Assembly: GCA_964460795.1 (NCBI GenBank)
Contig: CAYWRU010000020.1
Coordinates: 1 to 46,630 of the forward strand
Source: CAZOOM01 sp964460795
GTDB lineage: Bacteria > Omnitrophota > Omnitrophia > Omnitrophales > Aquincolibacteriaceae
Direction of reading: 5' to 3'
Length of the DNA: 46,630 bases
In this document: in pieces, positions 24,933-31,845 of the stretch
Numbering within the stretch: the first letter of the stretch is position 1
Layout: the number at the start of each line of letters is the position of its first letter
The notes under the pieces: generated by a model
Told to the model about the DNA's origin: nothing
The model's database searches: none
The model's input: only the letters and a program-made list of their open reading frames with translations
Position numbers and translations under genes: made by a program

Positions 24933-25095
24933 GGCGCCCAAGATTTACCGGGTGGAACTCAATCAAGAACAGGCCATTTTAGCAGGATGCCAGTCCGGGA
25001 CAACGTCCTTGAGCGCTTCCGGAGCCGTGGCATGCACCGCGGTCTGCCGTCGATCGTCAACTACGGGTGGGAACAGCGGACCGACGCTGTCGTAA
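24901..25095 (+). CDS. Candidate RiPP precursor peptide (64 aa)
   Basis: A small gene with a strong ribosome site (GGGAGGG before ATG 24901). The N-terminal part is lysine-rich and then leader-like (KPYEAPKIYRVELNQEQAIL, residues 8-27), followed by AGC. The C-terminal part is a Ser/Thr/Gly-rich core (30-64) with Cys30, Cys45 and Cys49 and an Arg50-Arg51 pair. This matches many PqqD/radical SAM precursors: a conserved hydrophobic leader ending near L-x-x-C and a small-residue core. The cysteines are candidate thioether donors for the SPASM enzymes and the arginines candidate substrates for the arginase-like protein. No homologue is recognised; the role rests on position and composition. Confidence 0.7.
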   Translation: MSQAKKKKPYEAPKIYRVELNQEQAILAGCQSGTTSLSASGAVACTAVCRRSSTTGGNSGPTLS

Positions 25096-25110
25096 ACTTT
25101 TCGGTGCTGC

Positions 25111-26028
25111 GTGCAAATTGATCTGTCCATTGCCGGAGAATCCATCCGGTTGAGTGAACCCGAAAATCATCCCGCGTTCATGTGGCCCTTTTGGCCTTTT
25201 GATCTTTTTCAAATTGCACTGTCGTCCAATCCAAACCTATCTTTTCAGATTCATGTCGTTCCAGACCTGCCTGCTTTTTCCAAGGAAAAGCTGATTTTTG
25301 ATTCCGATCAGGGGCTGTGGAAGCTCTATGAAAGAGAAAACGGATTTTTGATCGAACGTTTGGATACGAAAACGCACGGCCCGCATAGCTTGGCCTTGCT
25401 GAACTCTGATTTCAGCCGTGCGGAAATCTGGTTCCGCGAATGTCCGGATCCTCTGGGAGGAAAAGAACGCGGCTGGATTCCGGCTGAAGTGATCAATCCG
25501 CTTGTGGAAATCTGCATCCTGACGCGACTCGCGCGCTGCGGCGGGCTCTTGCTTCATGCCTCGGTTGTAAAAGTCGAAGGCCGGACGTATGTTTTTTCAG
25601 GGCCTTCCGGAGCCGGAAAGTCGACAATCGCAGAACTTTTTCAAAAAAATATTCCGGGCTCAGTCATTTTGAGCGATGAAAAAACCATTCTTAGTCGTCA
25701 TCCCAATGGAATAGTAGCTCATGGAACACCTTGGTATGGATCCAGCCATTGCGCGGTCAATGATTCAGCTCCTCTCGCCAATTTTTATCTCATTGCTCAT
25801 GGACAAGGCAAACACGAATTTCGTCCGCTCTCGGGAGTGAATTGGAATTGTCGTGTGCTTCGTGAAGGAACCTTCCCTCACTGGGATCGTCAGGGGATGG
25901 AAGAGACCACGCTTTTTTTATCCGAACTCATGCAGCACTCCAAACGCCGGGAGCTGTCGTTTCTTAAAGAGGATAGTGTTGTGGATTTTGTGATGCGGGG
26001 TTCATGGGCTCATGCCCCGGAGGCCTAA
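25111..26028 (+). CDS. HPr-kinase-like (HprK-related) protein of a RiPP locus
   Basis: A 305-residue protein whose C-terminal half resembles the HPr kinase/phosphorylase fold: LLLHASVV, then the P-loop GPSGAGKS (164-171), and SDEKT, where an acidic residue is expected for phosphotransfer. The N-terminal ~130 residues are not recognised. HprK-related proteins accompany PqqD genes in RiPP clusters, and in paeninodin-type lasso clusters they phosphorylate the C-terminal Ser of the precursor. The candidate precursor here also ends in Ser. It begins with GTG, 15 bases after the precursor. A composite repeat follows immediately. Confidence 0.78.
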   Translation: MQIDLSIAGESIRLSEPENHPAFMWPFWPFDLFQIALSSNPNLSFQIHVVPDLPAFSKEKLIFDSDQGLWKLYERENGFLIERLDTKTHGPHSLALLNSDFSRAEIWFRECPDPLGGKERGWIPAEVINPLVEICILTRLARCGGLLLHASVVKVEGRTYVFSGPSGAGKSTIAELFQKNIPGSVILSDEKTILSRHPNGIVAHGTPWYGSSHCAVNDSAPLANFYLIAHGQGKHEFRPLSGVNWNCRVLREGTFPHWDRQGMEETTLFLSELMQHSKRRELSFLKEDSVVDFVMRGSWAHAPEA

Positions 26029-26032
26029 GAAG

Positions 26033-26266
26033 CCCCTGTCATTCCCGGATGGTTTTCGTTAAACCATCACGGGAAAGTTCAGGGGCCAAGGAAGCCCCTG
26101 TCATTCCCGGGCCCCTTCCCATGTCGTTCCCGCGAAGGCGGGAACCCATGCTGGGGGTAGACTCCGGCGGGAATCCAGGATTTTTATTTTGTCCTTCGAC
26201 AGGCTCAGGATGGTGAGCAAGCAAAGCGCGTCGAACCAGATCCCCGCCAAAGACATGCGGGGATGA
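26033..26266. repeat. Composite dispersed-repeat array
   Basis: It starts with the same module seen at 5703 (CCCCTGTCATTCCCGG, a TGGTTT/AAACCA hairpin, CACGGGAAAG, a CAGGGGC/GCCCCTG stem). A GTTCCCGCG/CGCGGGAAC-type hairpin follows, then a different unit around TCCTTCGACAGGCTCAGG (26192-26209) with GCGTCGAACC, and finally CCCCGCC with GCGGGGATGACA. At least three repeat families are stacked in ~230 bases. The gap holds no other gene. Confidence 0.85.
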
Positions 26267-26300
26267 CAGCGGTAAGATTTATTGAAAGACAAGGATGTTG

Positions 26301-27356
26301 ATGGAATCCACTTCATTACGGAATTTTGTTTCAACGCTTACGGTTAAATCCCGGAAAATCCGTCATCCCCAAACCGTGGTTTTTGAACTTTCCTACGGAT
26401 GCAATCTGCACTGTGTCCATTGCCTGAACCCGACCCACCGCGCACTTCCCGAAGAGCTTACAACCGAAGAAATTTGCGGTCTGATCACACAAATTGCGGA
26501 TTACGGAGTCTGGGAAGTTACGTTTACGGGCGGAGAAATTTTTACGCGTCCGGACCGGTGGACTTTGCTTAAACACGCCCACGAAGCGGGACTTCTCATC
26601 AATGTTCTGACCAATGCCACGCGCCTCGATCCTGATGCGGTTCAGCAATTAGAAGCGCTGAAGGCCCGGGTCCATGTCACGATTTATGGGGCGAGCCCCA
26701 AGGTCTATGAATCCGTGACCGGAATTCCGGGATCTTTTCAAAAATTCCAGGAAGGGATTGAGCTTCTGGCCGCGCGCGAAATTCCCCTGGCCATCCATAT
26801 GCCGGTGATGACCCTGAATCGGCATGAACTCGTTCAGGCGCGCGATTTTGCAAAATCAAAAGGCGCGCAGTTCAAATATTCTTTTGATATCCATCCGCGT
26901 CAGGATGGAAATTTGGAGCCGCTTCAATATCGTTTAACTCCTGAGGAAAAAATTCAAGCCATCCAAGATCTTGGTGACGGACTTTTTGAAACGTGCCAGC
27001 CTCGCGGCAAACCGGTGGGATCGGATCGGTTTATTGATTGCGATTGCGGACAGAGCAAATTTGCCGTTACCCCTTATGGGGAGATGAATTTATGTACCGC
27101 GTTTCCTTATCCAAAATACGATCTCAAAAAAGGATCACTTTCCGAAGGCTGGGAGATTTTGAAGAAAACCGTGGATCAAGCTCGCCCCAATGCGAATTAT
27201 CACTGCACGTCTTGTCACTTAAGGTCTTTTTGCCGCCAAGGGCGAAGCGATGCCTGGCTTGAAACCGGCGACATGAGCGTCTGTCTTCCGCATTTTAAAT
27301 CCACAGCGCATCTTGAAAAAGAACTTTATGAATACAGAGTGAAGAGTGAAGAGTGA
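26301..27356 (+). CDS. Radical SAM/SPASM RiPP maturase 3
   Basis: A 351-residue radical SAM protein with CNLHCVHC (Cys34, 38, 41), VTFTGGEIF and a complete SPASM tail: CDCG, a YGEMNLC segment, then CTSCHLRSFC and a later Cys in VCLPHF. It is homologous to maturases 1 and 2; the substrate may be the same 64-residue precursor or one outside the window. ATG 26301 is preferred over 26295, since AAGGA lies at the correct distance. The last residues (RVKSEE) come from a GAGTGAA direct repeat that runs past the stop. Confidence 0.83.
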   Translation: MESTSLRNFVSTLTVKSRKIRHPQTVVFELSYGCNLHCVHCLNPTHRALPEELTTEEICGLITQIADYGVWEVTFTGGEIFTRPDRWTLLKHAHEAGLLINVLTNATRLDPDAVQQLEALKARVHVTIYGASPKVYESVTGIPGSFQKFQEGIELLAAREIPLAIHMPVMTLNRHELVQARDFAKSKGAQFKYSFDIHPRQDGNLEPLQYRLTPEEKIQAIQDLGDGLFETCQPRGKPVGSDRFIDCDCGQSKFAVTPYGEMNLCTAFPYPKYDLKKGSLSEGWEILKKTVDQARPNANYHCTSCHLRSFCRQGRSDAWLETGDMSVCLPHFKSTAHLEKELYEYRVKSEE

Positions 27357-27466
27357 AGAGTGAAGAAGTGAAACGTAAAGGTTGGAGCTTTTTTTATTCT
27401 CACGCCCCCTGTTTTTCATCTTCGTTGGATTGCTCTTCACGCTTCACATTTCACTTTTCACGTTGC
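27339..27466. repeat. GAGTGAA/TTCAC repeat with inverted arms
   Basis: Four GAGTGAA-type units (27343 onward) are followed by GAAGTGAAACGT. At 27431-27466 their complements occur (CTCTTCACGCTTCACATTTC...). The two arms could form a long imperfect stem between radical SAM 3 and the nucleotidyltransferase-like gene. It resembles GTGAAACGTGAAA-type dispersed repeats seen in other genomes. Confidence 0.75.
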
Positions 27467-27488
27467 AAAGGTTCTGGACACTATTCAT

Positions 27489-28427
27489 ATGTATTTTGAA
27501 TCCTCTCCTGAGGCTTTGCTGGAAGCTTATAGCCGTGTCAGTCTGCTGAATCAGTCTATTTTAGAAAAACTCAAAATAGTTCTCGCTGCTTTTCAAGCGC
27601 AAAATATCGACGTCATGTTATTAAAAGGTACGGATCTGATTTTGAGAGTCTATGGGGCTAAGGGATTGCGGCCCATGGATGACGCGGATCTTTTGGTGCA
27701 TGAAAAAGATCTCCCGGCCATTGACGGCATTTTAAAATCACTGGGCTACCAGATGAAGCCGGACGGAAATCCGGCCTACCTGGATTCGGAAAATGGGTTT
27801 GCGCTCGATCTGATTACGGATATTTGGTATCTCGAAAATACGGAAGAGATCTGGCAGCGGGCGGATCTGCAAAATAATTTTCCCGAAATGCCTTGTAAAC
27901 TCATGAGCGCGGAAGATCTTGTGCTCTATCTTGCGGCGTATACGAGCGTTCATCGCGGGTATTTTAATCGGAATTTTGTCCGCGACTTCACACTGCTTTT
28001 GGAGCGTGAACTTGTGAAATGGCCCGAAGTACTGGAGCGCACCCAGCGGGCAAATTTAAAAATTCCTGTGTATCATGCGATTTCTTTTGCGGCCTCGCGC
28101 GGAGCGAATATCCCTGCCTCAGTGATCAGCTCGCTGAGTCCATCGACTGCTTCGGAGCGGAGGCTTGCTTTTTTATTTCGAAAACTCGTGACCACGGAAA
28201 AGCTCCGGGGACTGGGGCACTTTCTTTTGTGGATTACCCGCCCTCGGCATCAAAAAGGGAAGTGGATCAAAAAAGTATTTTTCCCTTCGCCCGAAAAAAT
28301 GCAGTACCGCTACGGCAAAAAAACCCGGGCGGCTTATCTCAGCCTCAGAATCCAGCGCATCTTCGTTCTTTTCTTTCGGGCCATTATCCTCGCCTTCCAA
28401 ATCTCCCTCCGCCTCATTAAACCCTAA
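27489..28427 (+). CDS. NTP_transf_5-like nucleotidyltransferase family protein
   Basis: A 312-residue protein of the uncharacterised nucleotidyltransferase family found with PqqD and HprK-like genes. It has LLKGTDLILRVYG, then RPMDDADLLV (61-70) with the Asp pair of the polymerase-beta-like metal site, and a helical C-terminus that includes a basic tail. Members may nucleotidylate a peptide or small molecule; no reaction is established for this one. It closes the run of RiPP-type genes. The start ATG 27489 has no strong ribosome site. Confidence 0.75.
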   Translation: MYFESSPEALLEAYSRVSLLNQSILEKLKIVLAAFQAQNIDVMLLKGTDLILRVYGAKGLRPMDDADLLVHEKDLPAIDGILKSLGYQMKPDGNPAYLDSENGFALDLITDIWYLENTEEIWQRADLQNNFPEMPCKLMSAEDLVLYLAAYTSVHRGYFNRNFVRDFTLLLERELVKWPEVLERTQRANLKIPVYHAISFAASRGANIPASVISSLSPSTASERRLAFLFRKLVTTEKLRGLGHFLLWITRPRHQKGKWIKKVFFPSPEKMQYRYGKKTRAAYLSLRIQRIFVLFFRAIILAFQISLRLIKP

Positions 28428-28471
28428 TTTTTAATCCGTCTTTAGTGTCTGTTCCCAGGTTTCATCTACTG

Positions 28472-28501
28472 TTGTCCTTAGAATATAAATTCAGTTAGAA
28501 T
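28472..28501 (+). promoter_or_regulatory. Possible promoter of the TIR-like gene
   Basis: TTGTCC (28472-28477) and TAGAAT (28496-28501) are 18 bases apart. Transcription would start at or just before the ATG at 28510, and no ribosome site is visible, so the mRNA may be nearly leaderless. Confidence 0.35.
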
Positions 28502-28509
28502 GCTACATT

Positions 28510-29517
28510 ATGAAAACCAAAATCTTTATCAGTTGTGGGCAGAACGAGAACAGTCCGCGAGAATTAAAAATTGCCCAAACAGTAGGCGCTATAGTACACA
28601 ACAAAGGTTTTGAGCCTTTCCTGGCTATCAATAAACAGGACGGAAAAAGCTTTCGGGAAAACATATTCAACGAATTGAGTGAGAGCGAATACTTTTTATT
28701 TATAGATTTAAGACGAGAGCAGATTATCTTTGAGAATGGCCCATCGTATCGAGGTTCTTTATTTTGTCATCAGGAAATGGCGGTTGCTTCATATTTGGAA
28801 ATTGAGCCAGCATATTTTCATGAGACTGGGGTGTTGAGAGAAGGGTTAGGCCGTTACATTCAATGCAACTCCCAGGCATTTGACGATGAAGCCGAATTGT
28901 ATAAAAAGATCGAGAGGCAATTGGGCCTGTGGAAATCTAACTGGAAAAATGCATTAACAATGGACGTAGATCCTAACGGGCCTTCAATTGCCCACGTTAC
29001 CAATGGAGAGCCTAGAGGTTCGGCATGGTATCACATACAGATTTTTAATTTGCATCGTTTAAAGCATGCTAAAAACTGCTTTGTATTTTTGGAGTCTTAT
29101 CTAGATAAAAAAACTAGAAAAATTATTTTTCCAAAAACGGTAGAACTTCATTGGGCTGGTTTTGATTTTCCAAGCGCCACAATTCTTCCGCAATCTTGGC
29201 GAGCATTTGATGCCCTTACTATTTTTGAATCGGATCTTAATGAGGCGAGAGTTTATTCTTTTTCAACTTCCACTTTGTATCATCCAGCCATACTCTCACC
29301 TGGTGAATACGATTTAACTTATAGAGTTGTCTGTGACAACTTTCCAGAAATTCGCAAAACTTTTTCTATGAAGTTTACTGGAGGCCTGACAGGGATTAGT
29401 TTTGTTAACCAACAACCCAATGTTGGGTTGCGCCAAATTGTTGCAGCGAATGCAACGATAGCTCGCCCACTATCTGATATTAAGCAAATAAGGGTTGAGG
29501 AGGAGAGGGGCTTTTAG
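28510..29517 (+). CDS. TIR-like N-terminal domain protein with C-terminal beta domain
   Basis: A 335-residue protein. Residues 1-~140 look like a TIR or related nucleotide-binding domain: KIFISCGQ at the first strand, an alpha helix with AQTVGAIV, GFEPFLAI, an ENIFNELSESEYFLFID segment, and an RGSLFCHQEMAVASYL block. Residues ~190-310 are strand-rich and could be an immunoglobulin-like sensor domain (SPGEYDLTYRVV). TIR-type proteins in bacteria are often defence effectors that cleave NAD, but a catalytic Glu cannot be assigned with confidence. It is AT-richer than its neighbours and stands alone, which suggests transfer. Function unknown. Confidence 0.6.
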   Translation: MKTKIFISCGQNENSPRELKIAQTVGAIVHNKGFEPFLAINKQDGKSFRENIFNELSESEYFLFIDLRREQIIFENGPSYRGSLFCHQEMAVASYLEIEPAYFHETGVLREGLGRYIQCNSQAFDDEAELYKKIERQLGLWKSNWKNALTMDVDPNGPSIAHVTNGEPRGSAWYHIQIFNLHRLKHAKNCFVFLESYLDKKTRKIIFPKTVELHWAGFDFPSATILPQSWRAFDALTIFESDLNEARVYSFSTSTLYHPAILSPGEYDLTYRVVCDNFPEIRKTFSMKFTGGLTGISFVNQQPNVGLRQIVAANATIARPLSDIKQIRVEEERGF

Positions 29518-29580
29518 CAAACGCTAGCATTAGAGAGCATTAAAAAGTCAAAAATTTGTCATAAATTTTGTTGCAAATTA

Positions 29581-29609
29581 TTGACAATTTAATCGAGGTC
29601 CGCTATCCT
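29581..29609 (+). promoter_or_regulatory. Sigma70-like promoter of the toxin-antitoxin unit
   Basis: A perfect TTGACA (29581-29586) and TATCCT (29604-29609) lie 17 bases apart, ~50 bases before the antitoxin start. Phd/YefM-type antitoxins usually repress this kind of promoter. Confidence 0.65.
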
Positions 29610-29661
29610 TTGATTGAAGCCGGAAGGCTTGGAAATCAGTACAGGCGCAAGGAGCGAAACC

Positions 29662-29925
29662 ATGATTACCATTAGTGAGAGGGCCACGATCGCGGCTTTA
29701 AGCGAACTCAGGACAAAATCCGAGGAAATCTTAAAGCAGCTTTCCAAGAATAGAGTCATCCTGCAAAAACACAACAAGCCCGTGGCGGTCATGCTTTCCT
29801 ATCAGCAGTATGCCGCGCTCGAGCAGCTGCTCGACCGGATTGAAGATTACACGCTGGGCATGACGGCGCTTGAGAGAGACCAGAAAGCCTCTAAAAAAGA
29901 TTTTGTCGATATCGAAAAGTGGTAA
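29662..29925 (+). CDS. Phd/YefM-family antitoxin
   Basis: An 87-residue antitoxin of the Phd/YefM family. It has the N-terminal DNA-binding half (MITISERATIAALSEL...) with the VILQKHNKPVAVMLSY strand-helix unit typical of the fold, then an acidic, probably flexible tail (KDFVDIEKW) that would bind the toxin. The start is ATG 29662, with GGAG eight bases upstream; an in-frame TTG or ATG further up gives a poorer N-terminus. Its toxin lies downstream, separated by a repeat insertion of ~80 bases. Confidence 0.82.
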   Translation: MITISERATIAALSELRTKSEEILKQLSKNRVILQKHNKPVAVMLSYQQYAALEQLLDRIEDYTLGMTALERDQKASKKDFVDIEKW

Positions 29926-29962
29926 GCAGTTATTTCGTGAGTCATTGTAAGTAGTTGTGATA

Positions 29963-30040
29963 TGTCATTCCCGCGGAAGCGGGAATCCATTTCCTTATAT
30001 GTATTTTGGATCCCCGCCAAAAACGTGCGGGGATGACAAT
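29963..30040. repeat. Palindromic repeat between antitoxin and toxin
   Basis: GTCATTCCCGCGGAAGCGGG is followed by AATCCA, then GGATCCCCGCC and GCGGGGATGACA. It is the same family as 9370-9428. It lies between two genes that normally touch or overlap. Confidence 0.88.
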
Positions 30041-30117
30041 CCAGAATCATACGGCCGTCAATATCCCTGCAAGCGCTGGTGAAATCGATTTAAGGAATTT
30101 TGGGAGTCCTTTATTCT

Positions 30118-30426
30118 GTGGAAAAACCCCGATATAAAATAAAACTTCATCCCGCAGTGATTCACGAAGACAGCAAGCGTTTTGATTCTGCTGCCAAAGA
30201 AAAAATCAAAAAGAAATGTATCGAGCTCCTATCTTACGAGCCGGAAAAAGCGGGCGAGCCCCTGCTCGGACCTTTGAAACAATACCGCAAACTCAAAGTC
30301 TTCAATGATTACCGGGTCGTCTACAGGGTGGAGCGCGAGGAGATTATCGTTTTTGTTTTGGCGGTCGGCATCCGGCGGGATGCTGAAGTCTATGAGCTTG
30401 CCTTGAAACGTTTGAATAAAAATTAG
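30118..30426 (+). CDS. RelE/ParE-family toxin
   Basis: A 102-residue toxin of the RelE/ParE superfamily. It begins with PRYKIKLHPAV, a strand, followed by a helix with DSAAKEKIKK. The core is LLGPLKQYRKLKVFNDYRVVYRVE, with the Arg of YRVVYRV in the position of RelE catalytic or DNA-contact residues, and IVFVLAVGIR closes the sheet. RelE toxins cut mRNA on the ribosome, while ParE toxins poison gyrase; the sequence alone does not choose. Start GTG 30118 or TTG 30100. Its stop overlaps the stop of the VanZ-like gene on the other strand. Confidence 0.82.
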   Translation: MEKPRYKIKLHPAVIHEDSKRFDSAAKEKIKKKCIELLSYEPEKAGEPLLGPLKQYRKLKVFNDYRVVYRVEREEIIVFVLAVGIRRDAEVYELALKRLNKN

Positions 30427-30944
30427 GAAGAAGACTTCTGAAAGGCCGGCCGGAGGGTCTGAATCAAAATCAAAGCCAGCAGAGCTGATGTGGCATTGAT
30501 GAAGATGTCATAAAGCTGAAAAAATCTTCCGGGAATAAAATGCTGAAAGATTTCATCCAGAGCCGAAACAAGCAGGGCCAAACCCCAGGCCTTTCGTCCC
30601 GGTAATTTCCGGGCATAAATCCACGCGGCGGTGGAATAGGTCACGAGATGCAGTTTTTCACTGTCATAATGACTGCTGTAAAAAAGTGCGCCGTAGAGGC
30701 TCATGATCAAAAGGGTGAGGGTCCACTGGCGGGCGCTTAACTTTCTAAATTTCATGATCAAAAAGATCGTGCCGGCCCCAATCAAGGTTATGAAAACTCC
30801 GTGAAAAAAATAGGAATAAATTCCAATGTAAGCCAGATAGCGTGCAAGCGGCAGGGTGATGAGCGAGAGTTCAAAGAGAAAAAAAGTGTAGCACGCTGAT
30901 TCGCTCCAGCTCAGATTTTTTTGGAGGGGAAAAACAGATTTCAT
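30423..30944 (-). CDS. VanZ-like membrane protein
   Basis: A 173-residue protein with four to five predicted helices. The C-terminal part has the VanZ family signature (DEIFQHFIPGRFFQLYDIFIN), with the expected pattern of acidic, Gln, Arg, Asp and Asn residues. VanZ confers low-level teicoplanin resistance in enterococci; most homologues have no known role. It is convergent with the toxin gene and divergent from the ABC genes. Confidence 0.75.
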   Translation of the reverse strand: MKSVFPLQKNLSWSESACYTFFLFELSLITLPLARYLAYIGIYSYFFHGVFITLIGAGTIFLIMKFRKLSARQWTLTLLIMSLYGALFYSSHYDSEKLHLVTYSTAAWIYARKLPGRKAWGLALLVSALDEIFQHFIPGRFFQLYDIFINATSALLALILIQTLRPAFQKSSS

Positions 30945-30993
30945 GAAGGCTATGTTACCCTACGCAGCTTGCCAACTTCAAGTGAATCGTCAG

Positions 30994-31010
30994 AAGGGGA
31001 CTGTCCCCTT
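30994..31010. repeat. AAGGGGACTGTCCCCTT palindrome
   Basis: A single 17-bp copy of the element at 4578, 5976, 7200 and 33929, located 23 bases before the ABC ATPase start, within its leader. Confidence 0.9.
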
Positions 31011-31032
31011 GTGAATTTGATTTCTAAAAGCT

Positions 31033-31845
31033 ATGATGATCTCCATGACACGCATTTCAGAGCCTGCCATTCAGGTCCGGAATCTTTCCAAGTTTTATCC
31101 TCTAGCGGCTAACTTAATGGATGTCATCCATTCACCTCACCCTGAACGCATGCACCCCGCACTTCAAGGCGTTACGATGGAGGTCGAGGCGGGAAAAATC
31201 TGCGCGCTGATGGGCCCGAATGCAAGCGGTAAAACCACGCTGATCAAAATTCTTTGCGGACTTATTTTGCCGGAGCAAGGCGAGGTCAGGATCCATGGAA
31301 TCGATATGCTTCGTCATTCTGAACAGGGGAAATCTTTGGTGGGCTTGGTAAGCGCCGAAGAATCGGGATTTTATCCACGTCTTAGCGGCCGCCGGAATCT
31401 GGAATTTTTTGGAGCGCTTTTTGGATTTTCTAAGAAAGAATGCCGCCTCAGAATGGAGGAGGCCTCAGATCTCCTTGAGATGGATTACTTGGACCAATGT
31501 TATCAGGAATATTCCACGGGCATGAAGCGATGGCTGGGTCTGGCGCGGGCGCTTATGCGAAATCCTTCGATCCTGATCCTGGATGAACCCACCCGGAGTT
31601 TAGATCCTGAGGCTGTAACGCGTTTTTACACTTTGATCCGCCGGAGCATCGGACAAAAAAATAATCGGACCCTTTTCTTTACGACTCACCAGGTCCGCGA
31701 TGCGGAAGAACTGGCGGATCAGATGATCATTTTGAAACAAGGGCGTGTAGCGGCCCAGGGAAATCCGGCAGTGCTTTGTGCAACCGCCGGAAATTCTTTT
31801 TCGATGGAAGAAATGTATTTAAGAACCACGGAATCAAAGCCATGA
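31033..31845 (+). CDS. ABC transporter ATP-binding protein
   Basis: A 270-residue ABC ATPase. Walker A is GPNASGKT (61-68), the signature reads YSTGMKRWLGLARAL, a relaxed form of LSGGQ, Walker B is ILILDEPT, and the switch His is in FFTTHQV. It has the compact form typical of ABC-2-type exporters of lipids, glycans or drugs. The N-terminus has an insert around residues 28-42 (DVIHSPHPERMHPA), seen in some O-antigen-type exporters. It is coupled by ATGA to the permease. Substrate unknown. Confidence 0.85.
   Translation: MMISMTRISEPAIQVRNLSKFYPLAANLMDVIHSPHPERMHPALQGVTMEVEAGKICALMGPNASGKTTLIKILCGLILPEQGEVRIHGIDMLRHSEQGKSLVGLVSAEESGFYPRLSGRRNLEFFGALFGFSKKECRLRMEEASDLLEMDYLDQCYQEYSTGMKRWLGLARALMRNPSILILDEPTRSLDPEAVTRFYTLIRRSIGQKNNRTLFFTTHQVRDAEELADQMIILKQGRVAAQGNPAVLCATAGNSFSMEEMYLRTTESKP

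Noticed and set aside
24901..26028. Lasso-peptide cluster
   Set aside because: PqqD and HprK-like genes fit, but there is no asparagine-synthetase-like cyclase and no transglutaminase-like protease, while radical SAM/SPASM enzymes dominate.
27339..27466. CRISPR array
   Set aside because: Units are seven to ten bases without spacers, and the second arm is their complement. No Cas gene is present.
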